Shown here: positions 35,876 through 46,602 of the stretch, one piece after another
How the letters are laid out: every line of letters begins with the position of its first letter
How positions within the stretch are numbered: position 1 is the first letter of the stretch
Assembly (NCBI GenBank): GCA_001632425.1
Contig: KV425553.1
Coordinates: forward strand, 141,925-205,924
Direction of reading: 5' to 3'
Length of the DNA: 64,000 bases
Source of the DNA: Neolentinus lepideus HHB14362 ss-1
Lineage: Eukaryota; Basidiomycota; Agaricomycetes; Gloeophyllales; Gloeophyllaceae
Notes under the pieces: generated by a model
Told to the model about the DNA's origin: nothing
The model's database searches: none
What the model saw: only the letters and a program-made list of their open reading frames with translations
Translations under genes and position numbers: made by a program

Positions 35876-37613
35876 ATGTCATCTGAGGCCGAGAGCTTAA
35901 CGTTTATTATTGTCGGCGGCAGTATTGCAGGTCTGGCTTGCGCCTACACTCTTCAACGAGCTGGACATAAAGTTACCGTGCTGGAGAAAAACGATGCATC
36001 ATATGAGGTGAGACGCTACATGGTTTCTACTTTTCCCCGCCGCTGACCTTTCTGAAGCATCGGCCTGGCGCGGTTCACTCGCCCCCGAATATGACACGAA
36101 TATTGAAGGCCTGGGGTCTGACAGAATGGTTAGACGAGGTTGGCGTCAAAGCTGATGCAGTCGTGTTCAGGAAAGGGACGCTTCCTCGTGATACTAGATT
36201 TGTCTTTTGCTCACAGAGAGGACAGGCGATACCGGAGAAAAAATTGGTGTTCTAATGTACCATCCACAGATAATGGAGGCACTCAGAGCAGACTACGTTT
36301 TTGTTCCAGTCAGCTTTCTTTGCTGATCATCCAGTCGTAATTAATCCTGATATCAAGCTGTATCCTAGTATTGGTCGTTATGGTCCGTCTTGTACGACAT
36401 GGCTGTGAAGGCCGGGGCAACAATACGTTTGGGTGTTAATGTCGTCCGTCTAAACCCCGAGCTGCCTTCCGTCGTGACCTCTGTTGGGGACGAGCTCACA
36501 GCAGACTTTGTGATTGGAGCAGACGGGCGCGAGAGTATTATCAGGCAGTTCATCATAGATCAAATCCCTGGAGGTGTTATGGATCGAAGGTGTGGCTTCA
36601 CGTGAGTGCGTTCGTATAGCAAATACATGCATGGAAACTCAACATTCTGCAGGATGACGGTACCCACATCACTATTTAGAGAAGACGAAGATCTCGTCTT
36701 TCTAACGGAACTTCCAGAGGTTGGCCGACCCTGTCTTAATAGTACAATCATACTAATGCTTGGTGCGGTAGTGGAACCTATGGCTCGGGGACGGCTCGTG
36801 TATACATGGCTTTCTATGTGTGGGCTTGACTATCATTTCTTGGGATAGTCGGTGACTGAGTCGATTCCGAATCCAGATGGGGAAGCAAGAGTACAGCCTG
36901 AACATAATTATTAACAGTTCAGACCAGAGATTCGGGCAGGATTGGAATGGCAGATTCTCGGCTTCCGAGCTCAACCTCAACCTGTCTGGCTTTGACCCTC
37001 GGTATAGTTTTCCCATTTGGTGGTGACTGCATGATCCTTACAGTTTCCAGTATCAGGAAAGTGGTGGGATTGGCAGAAAGTGTAACTCCAGTAGTATACT
37101 ACCACCATGACGCTCTTCCAAGTCTTGCACACGACTCAGGGAAGGTGCTCCTGGTTGGGGAGGCAGTGCACACTTTGCCGGTCCGTTTCCAGTGATCTGC
37201 GCCACGATAGTCCTATATACTAATCCACTAACCGACAGCCTAATTATAATCAAAACGCCGCCCTATGCCTAGAGGACGCTGTCACCCTAGGAGCGCTCAT
37301 GTCTCGTGCGAAGACAAAAGACCAAGCTCTCAGTCTCGTTTCCGCATTCGAAGACCTGCGACAACCACGGTCCGCGCAGGTTTCGCATTCTGAATACAGC
37401 CGGTACGAGATGGTCACCATGCCTTTAGGCACCGAAGGTCAAAAGTTGCGTGATGAGAACTTCCGCTCACACCTACCTCGGGCGTCTAAGGGCTGGGAGG
37501 ACGCTGACGAAGAATACCTCAGGGAAGTGTGGGAGGAGTACATCGCTGTCTTCAATTACGACGCCGGTGAAGCAGTGGAAGACTGGTGGACAAAATGGGG
37601 CTCGCTCGTTTAA
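35876..37613 (+). CDS. FAD-dependent monooxygenase (salicylate-hydroxylase-like)
   Basis: Class A flavoprotein hydroxylase of unknown substrate. The N-terminus MSSEAESLTFIIVGGSIAGL starts at 35876, with the FAD fold VGGSIAGLACAYTLQRAGHK and the acidic end of strand 2 (VLEKND). Further exons read HRPGAVHSPPNMTRILKAWG, TGEKIGVLMYHPQIMEALRA, LYDMAVKAGATIRLGVNVVR with the DG motif GADGRESIIRQ, WNLWLGDGSCIHGFL, GKQEYSLNIIIN, then FDPRIRKVVGLAESVTPVVY, GKVLLVGEAVHTLP, and NYNQNAALCLEDAVTLGALM. The motif normally GDAxHP reads GEAVHTL. The junction after VVFRK (about 36165-36230) needs a frame change for which no strong intron was found: candidates are a 56-bp intron from 36160-36170 or a 29-bp one. 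The gene is probably intact, but a frameshift there cannot be excluded. Confidence 0.78.
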
Positions 37614-37726
37614 TTAATTCCGAGACCTTCCCGGACACCTGCTCCCTTCTAGACACAGCGCGTGCAATGGCCCCAAATAGTACTGGGACGTGACATCACT
37701 CATTGTAATTGTAATGGCAGACTTTA

Positions 37727-38112
37727 CTATCGTTCGGGGGGTTCTGTCAAAAGGCACAATTTCTTGGCATAACTCCGAAAACTCAAGAAATACAACATAG
37801 AAGGGCATAAAAATTGGTACGTAGGTAAAATCATACCATGGGAATTGTAAAGTCAGATTTTCAAAATCTTGAGTGGTTGTAAAATGAGATGCCAAATACT
37901 GTCGACACTTTTGACAGAACTACCGATGGGTGTCTCAGCACTGGCACATCTGTCTAACAACTTCTGCCTAACATACGAAATGCATGGCCTTTGTTGCAGT
38001 AGATAAATATGCAGTCACACTACGATGCCTACAAAAATTACCAGGGATTTATCACAACTACGACAGTGGCAGGCTATTTGCGTAAATTTTGACAGAACCC
38101 CCCGAATGATAG
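37727..38112. mobile_element. short TIR element flanked by TA (MITE)
   Basis: A 386-bp non-coding element. The left end CTATCGTTCGGGGGGTTCTG continues TCAAAA; the right end is its reverse complement over 26 bp with one mismatch (G to A at position 6). TA lies at 37725-37726 and 38113-38114. No transposase frame. It sits in the tail-side region between the FAD monooxygenase and the zinc-finger gene, and its ends are unrelated to those of the 32793 element. Confidence 0.7.
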
Positions 38113-38594
38113 TAACACGCGACAATACTCTGACATTGTTGAACCGGCATTCACAGGTCACTTTTTAGTCGCATCGTAGGATGGGTTAGGGTTAGAGCAA
38201 GGCGAGAGATATAACAACAGAATCACGACACTACCATCCCTAGAGACATATATGTTAAACTCCCCCACCCCTGCTCTTATACATGGAGTTACAGCGTCTG
38301 ACCAACATCGGCTACCCTTACAGCGAACGAGGGAAGCAGGTCTCCCGAAGCTCGAGGCGTGCGCGAGCAAGCACCTATTGCTATCGCAGCGACACCTGAC
38401 CTTCGCCACCCGACTCGGGAGTATTCGCATCATGTATTGGTGATAGGAGGCGTCCAGTCGCACTGGTAGGAGACGAGTACCAAACGAAGCCGTGATGGCG
38501 TCGTAGCCCGAAATTCAGACTTTAACTGCAGTAGCTAAGACGTAAGGATATTCTGAGTTATACGAATGAATTCGAGTAGATGGACACATACAAT
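38113..38594. other. intergenic stretch 3' of the zinc-finger gene
   Basis: About 480 bp that holds the 3' flank of the minus-strand zinc-finger gene. No gene or repeat recognised. Confidence 0.45.
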
Positions 38595-40346
38595 CTAACC
38601 ATGACTTTCCTCACTTTCGTACTCCTCGTCGTCTTCTTCTTCCAGCATAGCCTCGGCCTCGGCCTGCACCTGCGCCAGCGTAGCAGCGTTCGCTATCGCC
38701 TGCTCCAGCAGCCGCGTCTGCTCCTCGGAAAGACCATACATTGCCAGAGACGCTGCCTCAGCCGCAGCGGAGACATTCAAATCCAGAGCAGGACTTGCCT
38801 GAGCAGTTTGCGGCTGCAAGTCAGCTGGCGCAGACGTTTCTTGCTGCACCCTCGCAATGACACTTGCCAGGGTATTCTGACCCTGCCCGGTAGTCGCCTC
38901 GGTCGAAGTCGAGGGCGGTTGTGCATGTTGCGTGCCCAGCGCCTTCGTGACATACTCCTGAAGCAGTGGATGTAGCCTGATTACCGCCGCTTGTAGCTCC
39001 GCCACGATATCAGCGCTGACCTGGCCATCCTCAAAGACACCCGCAAGATCAGAACCATTCTGCAGCTGCCCGGTGTTCATACTCGGGTAGCTGTACATTC
39101 TCGGCGTCTTCGTATCGCCAAGATCAACATCTATAACGTCCGCGTCGATGCACGCCATGTTCTTCTCTTTGCCCCGCGCGCTATTCTTGTGCCTCTTGAT
39201 CGCATCTCGACGACTGAAGATCTTGTCGCAGCCGAGGCACTTATACGCCTTGCTCTCGTGTAATTTAGCGTGGCGCTTCAAATCGTGGTTGCGCGCAAAG
39301 TTCGCCGAGCAGGCGGCGCATTGGTAGGGGCGGTCGCCCTGCGCGTGGAAGCGCTGATGCGCACGGAGCGAGTAGAGCCGTATGAAGGTCTTGCCACAGG
39401 AGGGCACAAGGCAGCGATAGACTGCAGTGCCGATGTCAGGGCTCTGGGAAGGTGTACCAGGGAGCGGGGCAACGTCGGGCTGGGGTTGTTGGCCAATTTG
39501 GATGCCACTGAGAACCCCTAAGACTTGGATAAGGCCTCCAATTTCCTGGAGAACGCGCGCTTCTCTGTCTGAAGATGACGTTACTGCGAAAAGGAACACT
39601 TGATGCAGCTGGACTTGCATAGACGCTATGAGGGAAGAATCGACCGGGCTAGGGTTCGCGGGCATGTGACTGCTAAGCGCGTCCGTGATAGTCCGCACAG
39701 CATCTTGTACTTGTGTATTCAGGTATGCGCAGTCAGGGGTATAGTATGACCGTTTCTGCGACGGAGACGTATTAATCTCGGTTGCAACCTCGCGCTTCCG
39801 CTTGTTCTTGCGCCTCTCCAGTTCAATAACGGAAGCATCAGAATTCTTTATGGACGAGAAGAGAGACTCGGACCGCGCCAGAGTGACCATGAGTTGTGCC
39901 AGTGGTTTCGCCAGGCCTTCAGCTACCGCGCCGTCCGCGACGGAACGCGTCAGGAGACTGAAGACATCGCCCCTGTCCGGGACGCACGTGCTAGACAAAG
40001 TTGAGCGAAACATGAGATCCTTGTGGGCGCACTCTATGATGGTCTTCATGGTCAGTAATGCTGCCTGCTGTTTGCGGGAGCGGGAGGATTCAGTGGCAAT
40101 GGGTATGGGAGTTCCCGTCGAACGTGCTGCGATAGGATCGTTGGTCGTAGTAATCGCAGATGCTGCTGCTGCATCAGCTTGGGCCTTTGCAATGTCAGCC
40201 CACAGTTGCTCCTGGAGCCGCCGCGCTATGGCCTCTGCTTCTGCTTCCGCGTCTAGACCATCGTCTGAGTATTCCTCATCGTCGTCCCAGTCTTCATTCT
40301 CGTCGTTGTCTTCTTTCTCTTCATGGTTGTCTCTGGTCCCTTCCAT
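38595..40346 (-). CDS. C2H2 zinc-finger transcription factor-like protein
   Basis: An intronless 583-residue protein. The N-terminus is strongly acidic (DNDENEDWDDDEEYSDDG), followed by an Ala-rich helix and a basic patch, ERRKNKRKREV, likely a nuclear signal. Three consecutive C2H2 fingers lie at about residues 310-395: YRCLVPSCGKTFIRLYSLRA with HQRFH, YQCAACSANFARNHDLKRHA with KLH, and YKCLGCDKIFSRRDAIKRHK. The C-terminal third is Gln/Ala-rich with a short acidic end (EEEDDEEYESEESHG). It probably binds DNA and regulates transcription, but targets are unknown. A hAT-like element begins 135 bp upstream of the start codon and could affect its promoter. Confidence 0.9.
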   Translation of the reverse strand: MEGTRDNHEEKEDNDENEDWDDDEEYSDDGLDAEAEAEAIARRLQEQLWADIAKAQADAAAASAITTTNDPIAARSTGTPIPIATESSRSRKQQAALLTMKTIIECAHKDLMFRSTLSSTCVPDRGDVFSLLTRSVADGAVAEGLAKPLAQLMVTLARSESLFSSIKNSDASVIELERRKNKRKREVATEINTSPSQKRSYYTPDCAYLNTQVQDAVRTITDALSSHMPANPSPVDSSLIASMQVQLHQVFLFAVTSSSDREARVLQEIGGLIQVLGVLSGIQIGQQPQPDVAPLPGTPSQSPDIGTAVYRCLVPSCGKTFIRLYSLRAHQRFHAQGDRPYQCAACSANFARNHDLKRHAKLHESKAYKCLGCDKIFSRRDAIKRHKNSARGKEKNMACIDADVIDVDLGDTKTPRMYSYPSMNTGQLQNGSDLAGVFEDGQVSADIVAELQAAVIRLHPLLQEYVTKALGTQHAQPPSTSTEATTGQGQNTLASVIARVQQETSAPADLQPQTAQASPALDLNVSAAAEAASLAMYGLSEEQTRLLEQAIANAATLAQVQAEAEAMLEEEDDEEYESEESHG

Positions 40347-40480
40347 TACATTTAGGTAGTCACTACAGACACGGCGCGCCTAGAGAGCAGATGATATATG
40401 CAACTGACGAGTGACTGCGCGTGACCCGATCTGTGACGCACAAACGTCACGCGTCGCGGCTGTCCGAAGGCTGTCCGAAG

Positions 40481-41186
40481 TAGCGTTCCGGAAGAAATTT
40501 GGTGGTAAGTTACCGGGAGGTAAATAACTGGTAAGTTACCGGTAAGTTACGGTAAGTTACAGGGACCGATGTAAGTAGAGTAAGTTATTGTTCACGGGTT
40601 TCCAAGGACGAGATCTAGAGTCGCATCAAATCCGGCCTGGTTCCAGCCTAAGTTCTAACAGCTGTAGCATACAATAAACGGTGTCTGTAAACTTAAAACG
40701 GCACATTTGCGACGTTGAATATATTACGCCTAGGCGTAGCTGCATAGCAGATGGATTATTGAGCAACCATATTAACCGACCATGGCAAGCAGAGAACAGA
40801 GACAATCCTCTGATTTGTCTCCCCGTAAACCATGGACAATATTTTGCATACTGATGTTCTATTGGCGAGGAAATAGGCACAAAGTTGTCGACACACTAAT
40901 CTCAGTCTATGTATATAAAGCTTGTCATCCCCCCGACGATAGTCCCGCAAATATTGCCACCCTCTCACATCAGCGTCCGAGACCTGATTGATTGGCCAAT
41001 GCCCGTCATTGACGAGGACAGTGCTTTGGGCTGGTTGTAGCAGCGTTTTTGGCTTATTTACCATTTTTGACAGTTTCTTACCTTTTCTTACCTTTTTTTA
41101 CTTTTTTTTACGGTAATTTACCGCGCAGGTAACTTACTGTAAGTTACCAGTAAGTTACTGGCCTGGGCTTTTTTTCCCGAACGCTA
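40481..41186. mobile_element. hAT-like non-autonomous transposon with 8-bp target duplication
   Basis: A 706-bp element bounded by imperfect inverted repeats: TAGCGTTCCGGAAGAAA at the left, and TAGCGTTCGGGAAAAAA on the opposite strand at the right. The 8-bp direct repeat GTCCGAAG flanks it exactly, at 40473-40480 and 41187-41194, the size typical of hAT insertions. Subterminal regions are packed with GTAAGTTACC-type motifs in both orientations, as for hAT transposase binding sites. A T-rich TTACCTTTT array lies near the right end. No transposase frame. Confidence 0.88.
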
Positions 41187-41686
41187 GTCCGAAGTTTACC
41201 CTGTTTACCCTCAGGCTCGTACAACATCGAACCTCAAACGGATTTCTGCGGATCACTGCTAGCGCTATCGGAAATGTTCAAGAGCCTACAACATCGTGAA
41301 AAACTCGCTAATTTGATGTCATGCTCGGTTATCATGCACACCTGTGGTTTCTATCCGATTTACTAGTCTTTCTCGCCCACCAACATACAACCGCAACTGG
41401 TCCGAAGGATGAGAGCGAATTCTTGCTACAGGGGGCTAATGGGGAGATTGCCTCATCATTAAGAAGCAAGAGTTTCTCTGTTCAGCTGACTTTGGATCTG
41501 ACGACTTTCCCAGCCGACGCAGGACCAGGTACGGTCCGCCTCCCTAAGAGATGCTATTATCTGTAATTAACATGGACAGCCCATGGGTTGAGTAAAATTG
41601 GATCCACCGGAACGTTTATAAAGAGTTTCTCAAAGGAATGAAGATGACTTGCGCTGCGAACTTTATACTGGTATTCCTCGCCTGTA

Positions 41687-43015
41687 ATGACGTTGCTGAG
41701 GCCGATCGTCCTTTCTCTCGTCCTTGCAGCCACGGCGCTCGCTTTCCCATCGGACGGTAAGGCTATTTTCTGCAGTCTATTCTACAGAAACTTACGCGCT
41801 TTTCAGTGCATCCCAGGCAGTCAGTATGCGCTACTCCGTCCACCATTCCCGGCTATAATCAAACAGCGTTGCCGGATCCTTTCATCCTAAATAACGGTGC
41901 TCCAATAACTACCCGAGCGGAATGGGCATGCAGACGTCAGCAGATTGCTAGTCTAATCCAAGGCTACGAAGCCGGATATCTGCCGCCCAGGCCCCCCGTC
42001 GTGGAGGCTATTTTTACGAAGACGGGCACCACAGGAAATTTGACCGTCACTGCTGGTCTTACTACCGAACAGCAGGTTTCGTTCTCCCAGAATATAACTT
42101 ACCCGAGCATCGCTGCCCCGGCTGCAGGGTATCCTCTGCTTATTGCCTACGACTTTCTCGCGATTCCCGTCCCAAGTGGGGTGAGCTATTTATCTCCTCT
42201 AGGGTCCTTCGTTTCGCTCACTGTTGCCATAGATCGCTGTCATGACATACGCCAACAGCGATATGGCAGTGCAGAACAACGTTTCGAGCAGAGGACAAGG
42301 TATTTTCTACGACCTGTACGGGTCGAACGCAACTGCCAGTGCCATGACTGCCTGGGCATGGGGTGTCAGCCGCATCATAGACGCACTCGAGCTCGCACCA
42401 GAAGCCAATATCAACCCCAACGCCATCGCAGTTACAGGATGCTCGCGCGACGGCAAGGGCGCGCTAATGGCGGGCGCGTTCGAGGAACGCGTCGCACTCA
42501 CGATCCCACAGGAGTCCGGCTCGGGTGGCGATACGTGCTGGCGGCTGTCCAAGTACGAGCAGGACTCGGGCGACGTCGTGCAGCAGGCAACGGAAATCGT
42601 TACTGAGAACGTCTGGCTTTCGACTAGCTTCGACAACTACGTTTACAACATCAGTGAGCTGCCGTACGATCATCACTCGCTCGCGGGACTGATCGCGCCA
42701 CGCGGCATGATCTCGTATGAGAACACTGAGTTGGAGTGGCTGAGTCCGCTCAGTGGGTACGGGTGCATGACGGCTGCGCACACGATCTGGGAGGCGCTGG
42801 GTGTTTCTGAGAACCACGGGTTCGTGCAAGTGGGAGACCATCCCCACTGCGAATTCCCCACCGCACTGAACCAGTCGCTCTTCGCCTTCTTCGACAAGTT
42901 CCTCCTGGGTGAGACCAACGTTAATACTTCGTACTTCTCTACGAACGGCCAGTTCAATGGCACTGCATGGGTTCCGCAGCAATGGATCAATTGGACTGCT
43001 CCCGCCTTAGCCTAA
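41687..43015 (+). CDS. 4-O-methyl-glucuronoyl methylesterase (CE15 glucuronoyl esterase)
   Basis: Secreted enzyme that cleaves ester bonds between lignin alcohols and the glucuronic acid side groups of xylan. The start [20 protein letters not shown] at 41687 is a clear signal peptide. Intron 1 begins after TCGGACG (about 41759-41807), joining PSD to [20 protein letters not shown]. The second intron (about 42181-42231) joins FLAIPVPSG to [20 protein letters not shown]. Catalytic serine motif [11 protein letters not shown], then [14 protein letters not shown] with a conserved acidic residue, and the histidine in [11 protein letters not shown] complete the serine-esterase centre. Conserved cysteines (CRRQ, TCWR, GCM, HCEF) fit the known disulfides. 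There is no carbohydrate-binding module. It looks full-length and active, consistent with a plant-biomass-degrading fungus. Confidence 0.93.
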
Positions 43016-44142
43016 TTTCCTTCGACGGTACCGAGTTTCTAGGTTGGATACATATATGGAGGATACAATAGGAATACTTACGACTAAGTGTTGTTCATGT
43101 ACTGGATGGGTCAAATCGTGTCAATGGTATGAATTCCGACAAACGCTCCAATGACATTGTAGGCGCCCAAAACGCATTTGAACCTTGCATGTACGCCAGC
43201 GTGATTGGGACCAACGTAAGCACCTTCAGGTGTGGTTTGTAAGTACGTCCATATTCTGGTTGATGCTGCGGCCCATTCCTGCAGGTCTCGACGAGCATCG
43301 CTTCGACGTAAACAAGAATAGTGCCGCCCATGTCTGTAGCCGAGAGATCCTTGCTCGAACGAACACAAGAAGATGCAAGACATCTGGCCGCAATTCAGGT
43401 GTGGTTCCGTTATCATTCAACTGTTTGCCTGAGAACATTGTGTTGTTGGTTTTCATCCGGCAATATCGAGATTTTAGTGAAGCGAGCTCTGGGCTCGCAG
43501 GCGACGTCTAGGCACACTACCAAAATGACACGCATGAGATGCAAGACTGTCAATTTCTGGATGTGAGGTTAGCTACCATGTGCAGTCAATGAATCACAAC
43601 CATGCCAGCGGTGTATCGACCACATCAGGTTAACTCCAAACTTACTATCGCCTCTTCTGCCGACGCGCTGAACATGGTTCATATTGGTGTTGAGACAAAC
43701 AGCCATGAACTTTGTGCTGGAGAGGTGGTAGCAAAACACGAACCAAGCGAGGTGGGTGCTGGCTAGCACGATGAAAACATCGGAAGAATCACTGTCTTCC
43801 TAAGTTAATTAATAACCGTGTGCGAGAAAAGACCAAGGTCGGAGTTATTCAGTGCTGTTTCTCCGGCCCCAATTTCCATGAAAGCACTATTGGGTCCAAA
43901 TTGAAGACAAAGATACAGTTATGTAAGAGTAGAGCAAAGAGCGTCCGGGATAAGCTATTCTGATTTCAGGGCCTCGACGCACTGAAGTACTGTGACGTGA
44001 CCAGTACATCATCACAGTCACTGCCGTCGATCAAGTCCGAAAGGTGTCCGAAGGCCCAATCTTTATCCTCGTATTTCTTACCTTGTCCGTCTGCTGGGTC
44101 GACTGAGGCTAGCAGCAACAGCTGCCTGAAGTAAATCGCACA
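43016..44142. other. intergenic stretch between CE15 esterase and homoaconitase
   Basis: About 1.1 kb of 3' flank and promoter sequence with only short unrelated frames. No repeat or RNA gene recognised. Confidence 0.45.
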
Positions 44143-46394
44143 ATGCGGTCGCAGGTATTCGCTTGGGCCCAGTATGGCTCTCGCCGACATCTTGCGACGG
44201 TGTCTAACATCTCGTCGAGGATACCACAGACCGTGATCGAAAAGATAGTACAGAAGTATGCTGTAGGGCTTCCTCAAGGAAAGGTGGTGAAGGCGGGAGA
44301 CTACGTTATGATTCGTCCTGAACATGTAATGACACACGATAACACTGGGCCGGTTATCTCGAAGTCAGTATAATTCAGCGTTCACTTGTCTTCAGTCTTA
44401 CTGAAGTTACAGCCGACAATAGATTTAAGTCAATAGGTGCTACTCGGATTAAGAACCCTCACCAGCCTGTATTTACACTTGACCATGATGTCCAGAATAA
44501 GTCTGCGAAGAACTTATCCAAGTACGCAAACATCGAATCCTTTGCTCGCCAACACGGGATAGACTTCTACCCTGCCGGACGAGGTATCGGGCACCAGGTC
44601 CTTGTGGAGGAAGGCTATGCATTCCCGCATACACTCACTGTTGCGAGTGACAGTCACAGCAACATGTACGGCGGTGTCGGTTGCGTTGGTACGCCGATTG
44701 TCCGGACGGACGCGGCAGCACTCTGGGCTACTGGGCAGACATGGTGGCAAGTCCCTCGAATGGTCAAGGTCGAGCTGAGAGGGAAACTTACACCTGGTGT
44801 CACCGGCAAGGATGTTATTGTCGCACTGTGCGGGTCCTTTAGCAAGGATGAGGTACTGAACGCCGCTATCGAATTCACCGGAGACGGCATTTCTGCCCTA
44901 AGCGTCGACGACCGTCTTACGATCTCCAACATGACAACGGAATGGGGTGCCCTTGTCGGTTTCTTCCCAGTCGACGAAACCCTTTTCCGCTGGTACGACC
45001 GTGCCTTGGCTAAACTGGAACTCCGGACCTTCTCCTCTCCCTCGCTCTCCGGAGTCTCAGCGATACCTCCACCACCCGAGCACCCACGCATAAACCGTAA
45101 GCGTCTAGATGTACTCAAAGCCGCGCCGATTACTTCGGATCCCAACGCATCCTACGACGCGCACCTCGTCTTCGACCTCTCCACGCTCGTCCCGCACGTC
45201 TCTGGCCCGAACAGTGTCAAGGTATCCACACCACTGCCCGCCCTTGAGCGATCACACGTTGCCATCCAGAAGGCGTACCTCCTTAGCTGTACGAACTCGC
45301 GGGCGTCGGATATCGCTGCGGCCGCGGAGGTCGTCAAGGGCCAATCGATTGCCAAGGGTGTGGACTTCTACATTGCCGCAGCAAGTTCGGAGGTGCAACG
45401 CGAAGCGGAGGGCACCGGCGACTGGGAGACTCTTGTTGCTGCTGGTGCGAAGGTGCTCCCGTCTGGTTGTGGCCCATGCATCGGACTTGGTGTTGGGTTG
45501 CTGGAAGAGGGCGAGACGGGTATCAGTGCGACTAACAGGAATTACAAGGGTAGAATGGGTCACCCTAAAGCGCAGGCGTACCTCGCAAGCCCAGCGGTCG
45601 TAGCTGCCAGCGCAGTCAGGGGATACATCTGTGGTCCCGACTCCTTGTCTCCTAAACTCCTCCCGCCTGCGAAGGCTCCGACGTTCTTCTCAGTCGAGGA
45701 CTCCAGCTCCTCGAGCGCTGCCAGTGAGGCCACTTCGCGGAAAGAGCCAGTCCTCCCCGGTTTTCCTTCTACATTCACCGGCACGCTCCTCTTCGTTCCC
45801 CAGGACAACCTAAACACGGACGGCATCTACCCGGGTAAGTACACCTACCAGGACGACATCACGCTCGAGCGCCAGGCGCAGGTGGTCATGGAGAACTATG
45901 ACCCGTCCTTCGCCAGGCTCGTCGCATCTCTCATCCAGCAATCAGATTCATCTAAGACCCCCGCTGGCACGAAGGACGGCGTAATCCTCGTGTCCGGTTA
46001 CAACTTTGGCACGGGCTCCTCTCGCGAGCAGGCGGCGACGGCGCTCAAGGCTGCAAGTGTGCCACTCGTCATTGCAGGTTCGTTTGGAGACATCTTCAAG
46101 CGCAACGCGATCAACAATGGCTTGGTGTGCGTCGAGTCCCCTGAGCTCGTTGCGGATCTGACGAAGGAGTACACGAAGGATGGGAAGCGCGGAGCTGGAG
46201 GCAAGGATGGCGAGCTGACGGTGAACAAAGGTATGCGGGTGAGCGTTAGTATGGAGGACGGAGGTGTTACCTTGAAGCTGCCATCTGGTGAGAAGAAGTA
46301 TCAAATTAGACCGGTTGGACCGAGTGTCCAAGAGTTATGGATATGTGGCGGGTTGGAGGGATATGTATTGAAGTCCATCCAGGCGGAGCAGTAG
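44143..46394 (+). CDS. LYS4: homoaconitase, mitochondrial (lysine biosynthesis)
   Basis: Converts homoaconitate to homoisocitrate in the alpha-aminoadipate route to lysine, in mitochondria, with a [4Fe-4S] cluster. The start at 44143 gives [20 protein letters not shown], a typical matrix-targeting peptide. One intron (about 44363-44433) joins GPVISK to [20 protein letters not shown]. Motifs: [20 protein letters not shown], the cluster cysteines in [15 protein letters not shown] and [12 protein letters not shown], and the swivel-domain signature [20 protein letters not shown]. The rest is one long exon, about 720 residues in all, normal for fungal Lys4. It converges on the trimethyllysine dioxygenase gene with about 208 bp between stops. 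Confidence 0.95.
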
Positions 46395-46602
46395 GTGGAT
46401 GACAAAAGTAGATGTTTTTATCTATCTGGATCTTAATGTTTCGACTAGCTGTATCGATACTTTGTATAATGGAATGCACTGCCATTGCTAAGGCAGAGTT
46501 CTTTAGTCGAAACGGTTGTGGATGGGCACCGCACCTTTCATCATATTCGTAGCACAGATATCCCAATATCTAAGTCCAGGTACCGCTTGATCACCATGTA
46601 CG

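Noticed and set aside
39802..40359. 185-codon plus-strand frame
   Set aside because: Antisense to the N-terminal part of the intronless zinc-finger gene; composition is the mirror of its acidic and Ala-rich coding sequence.
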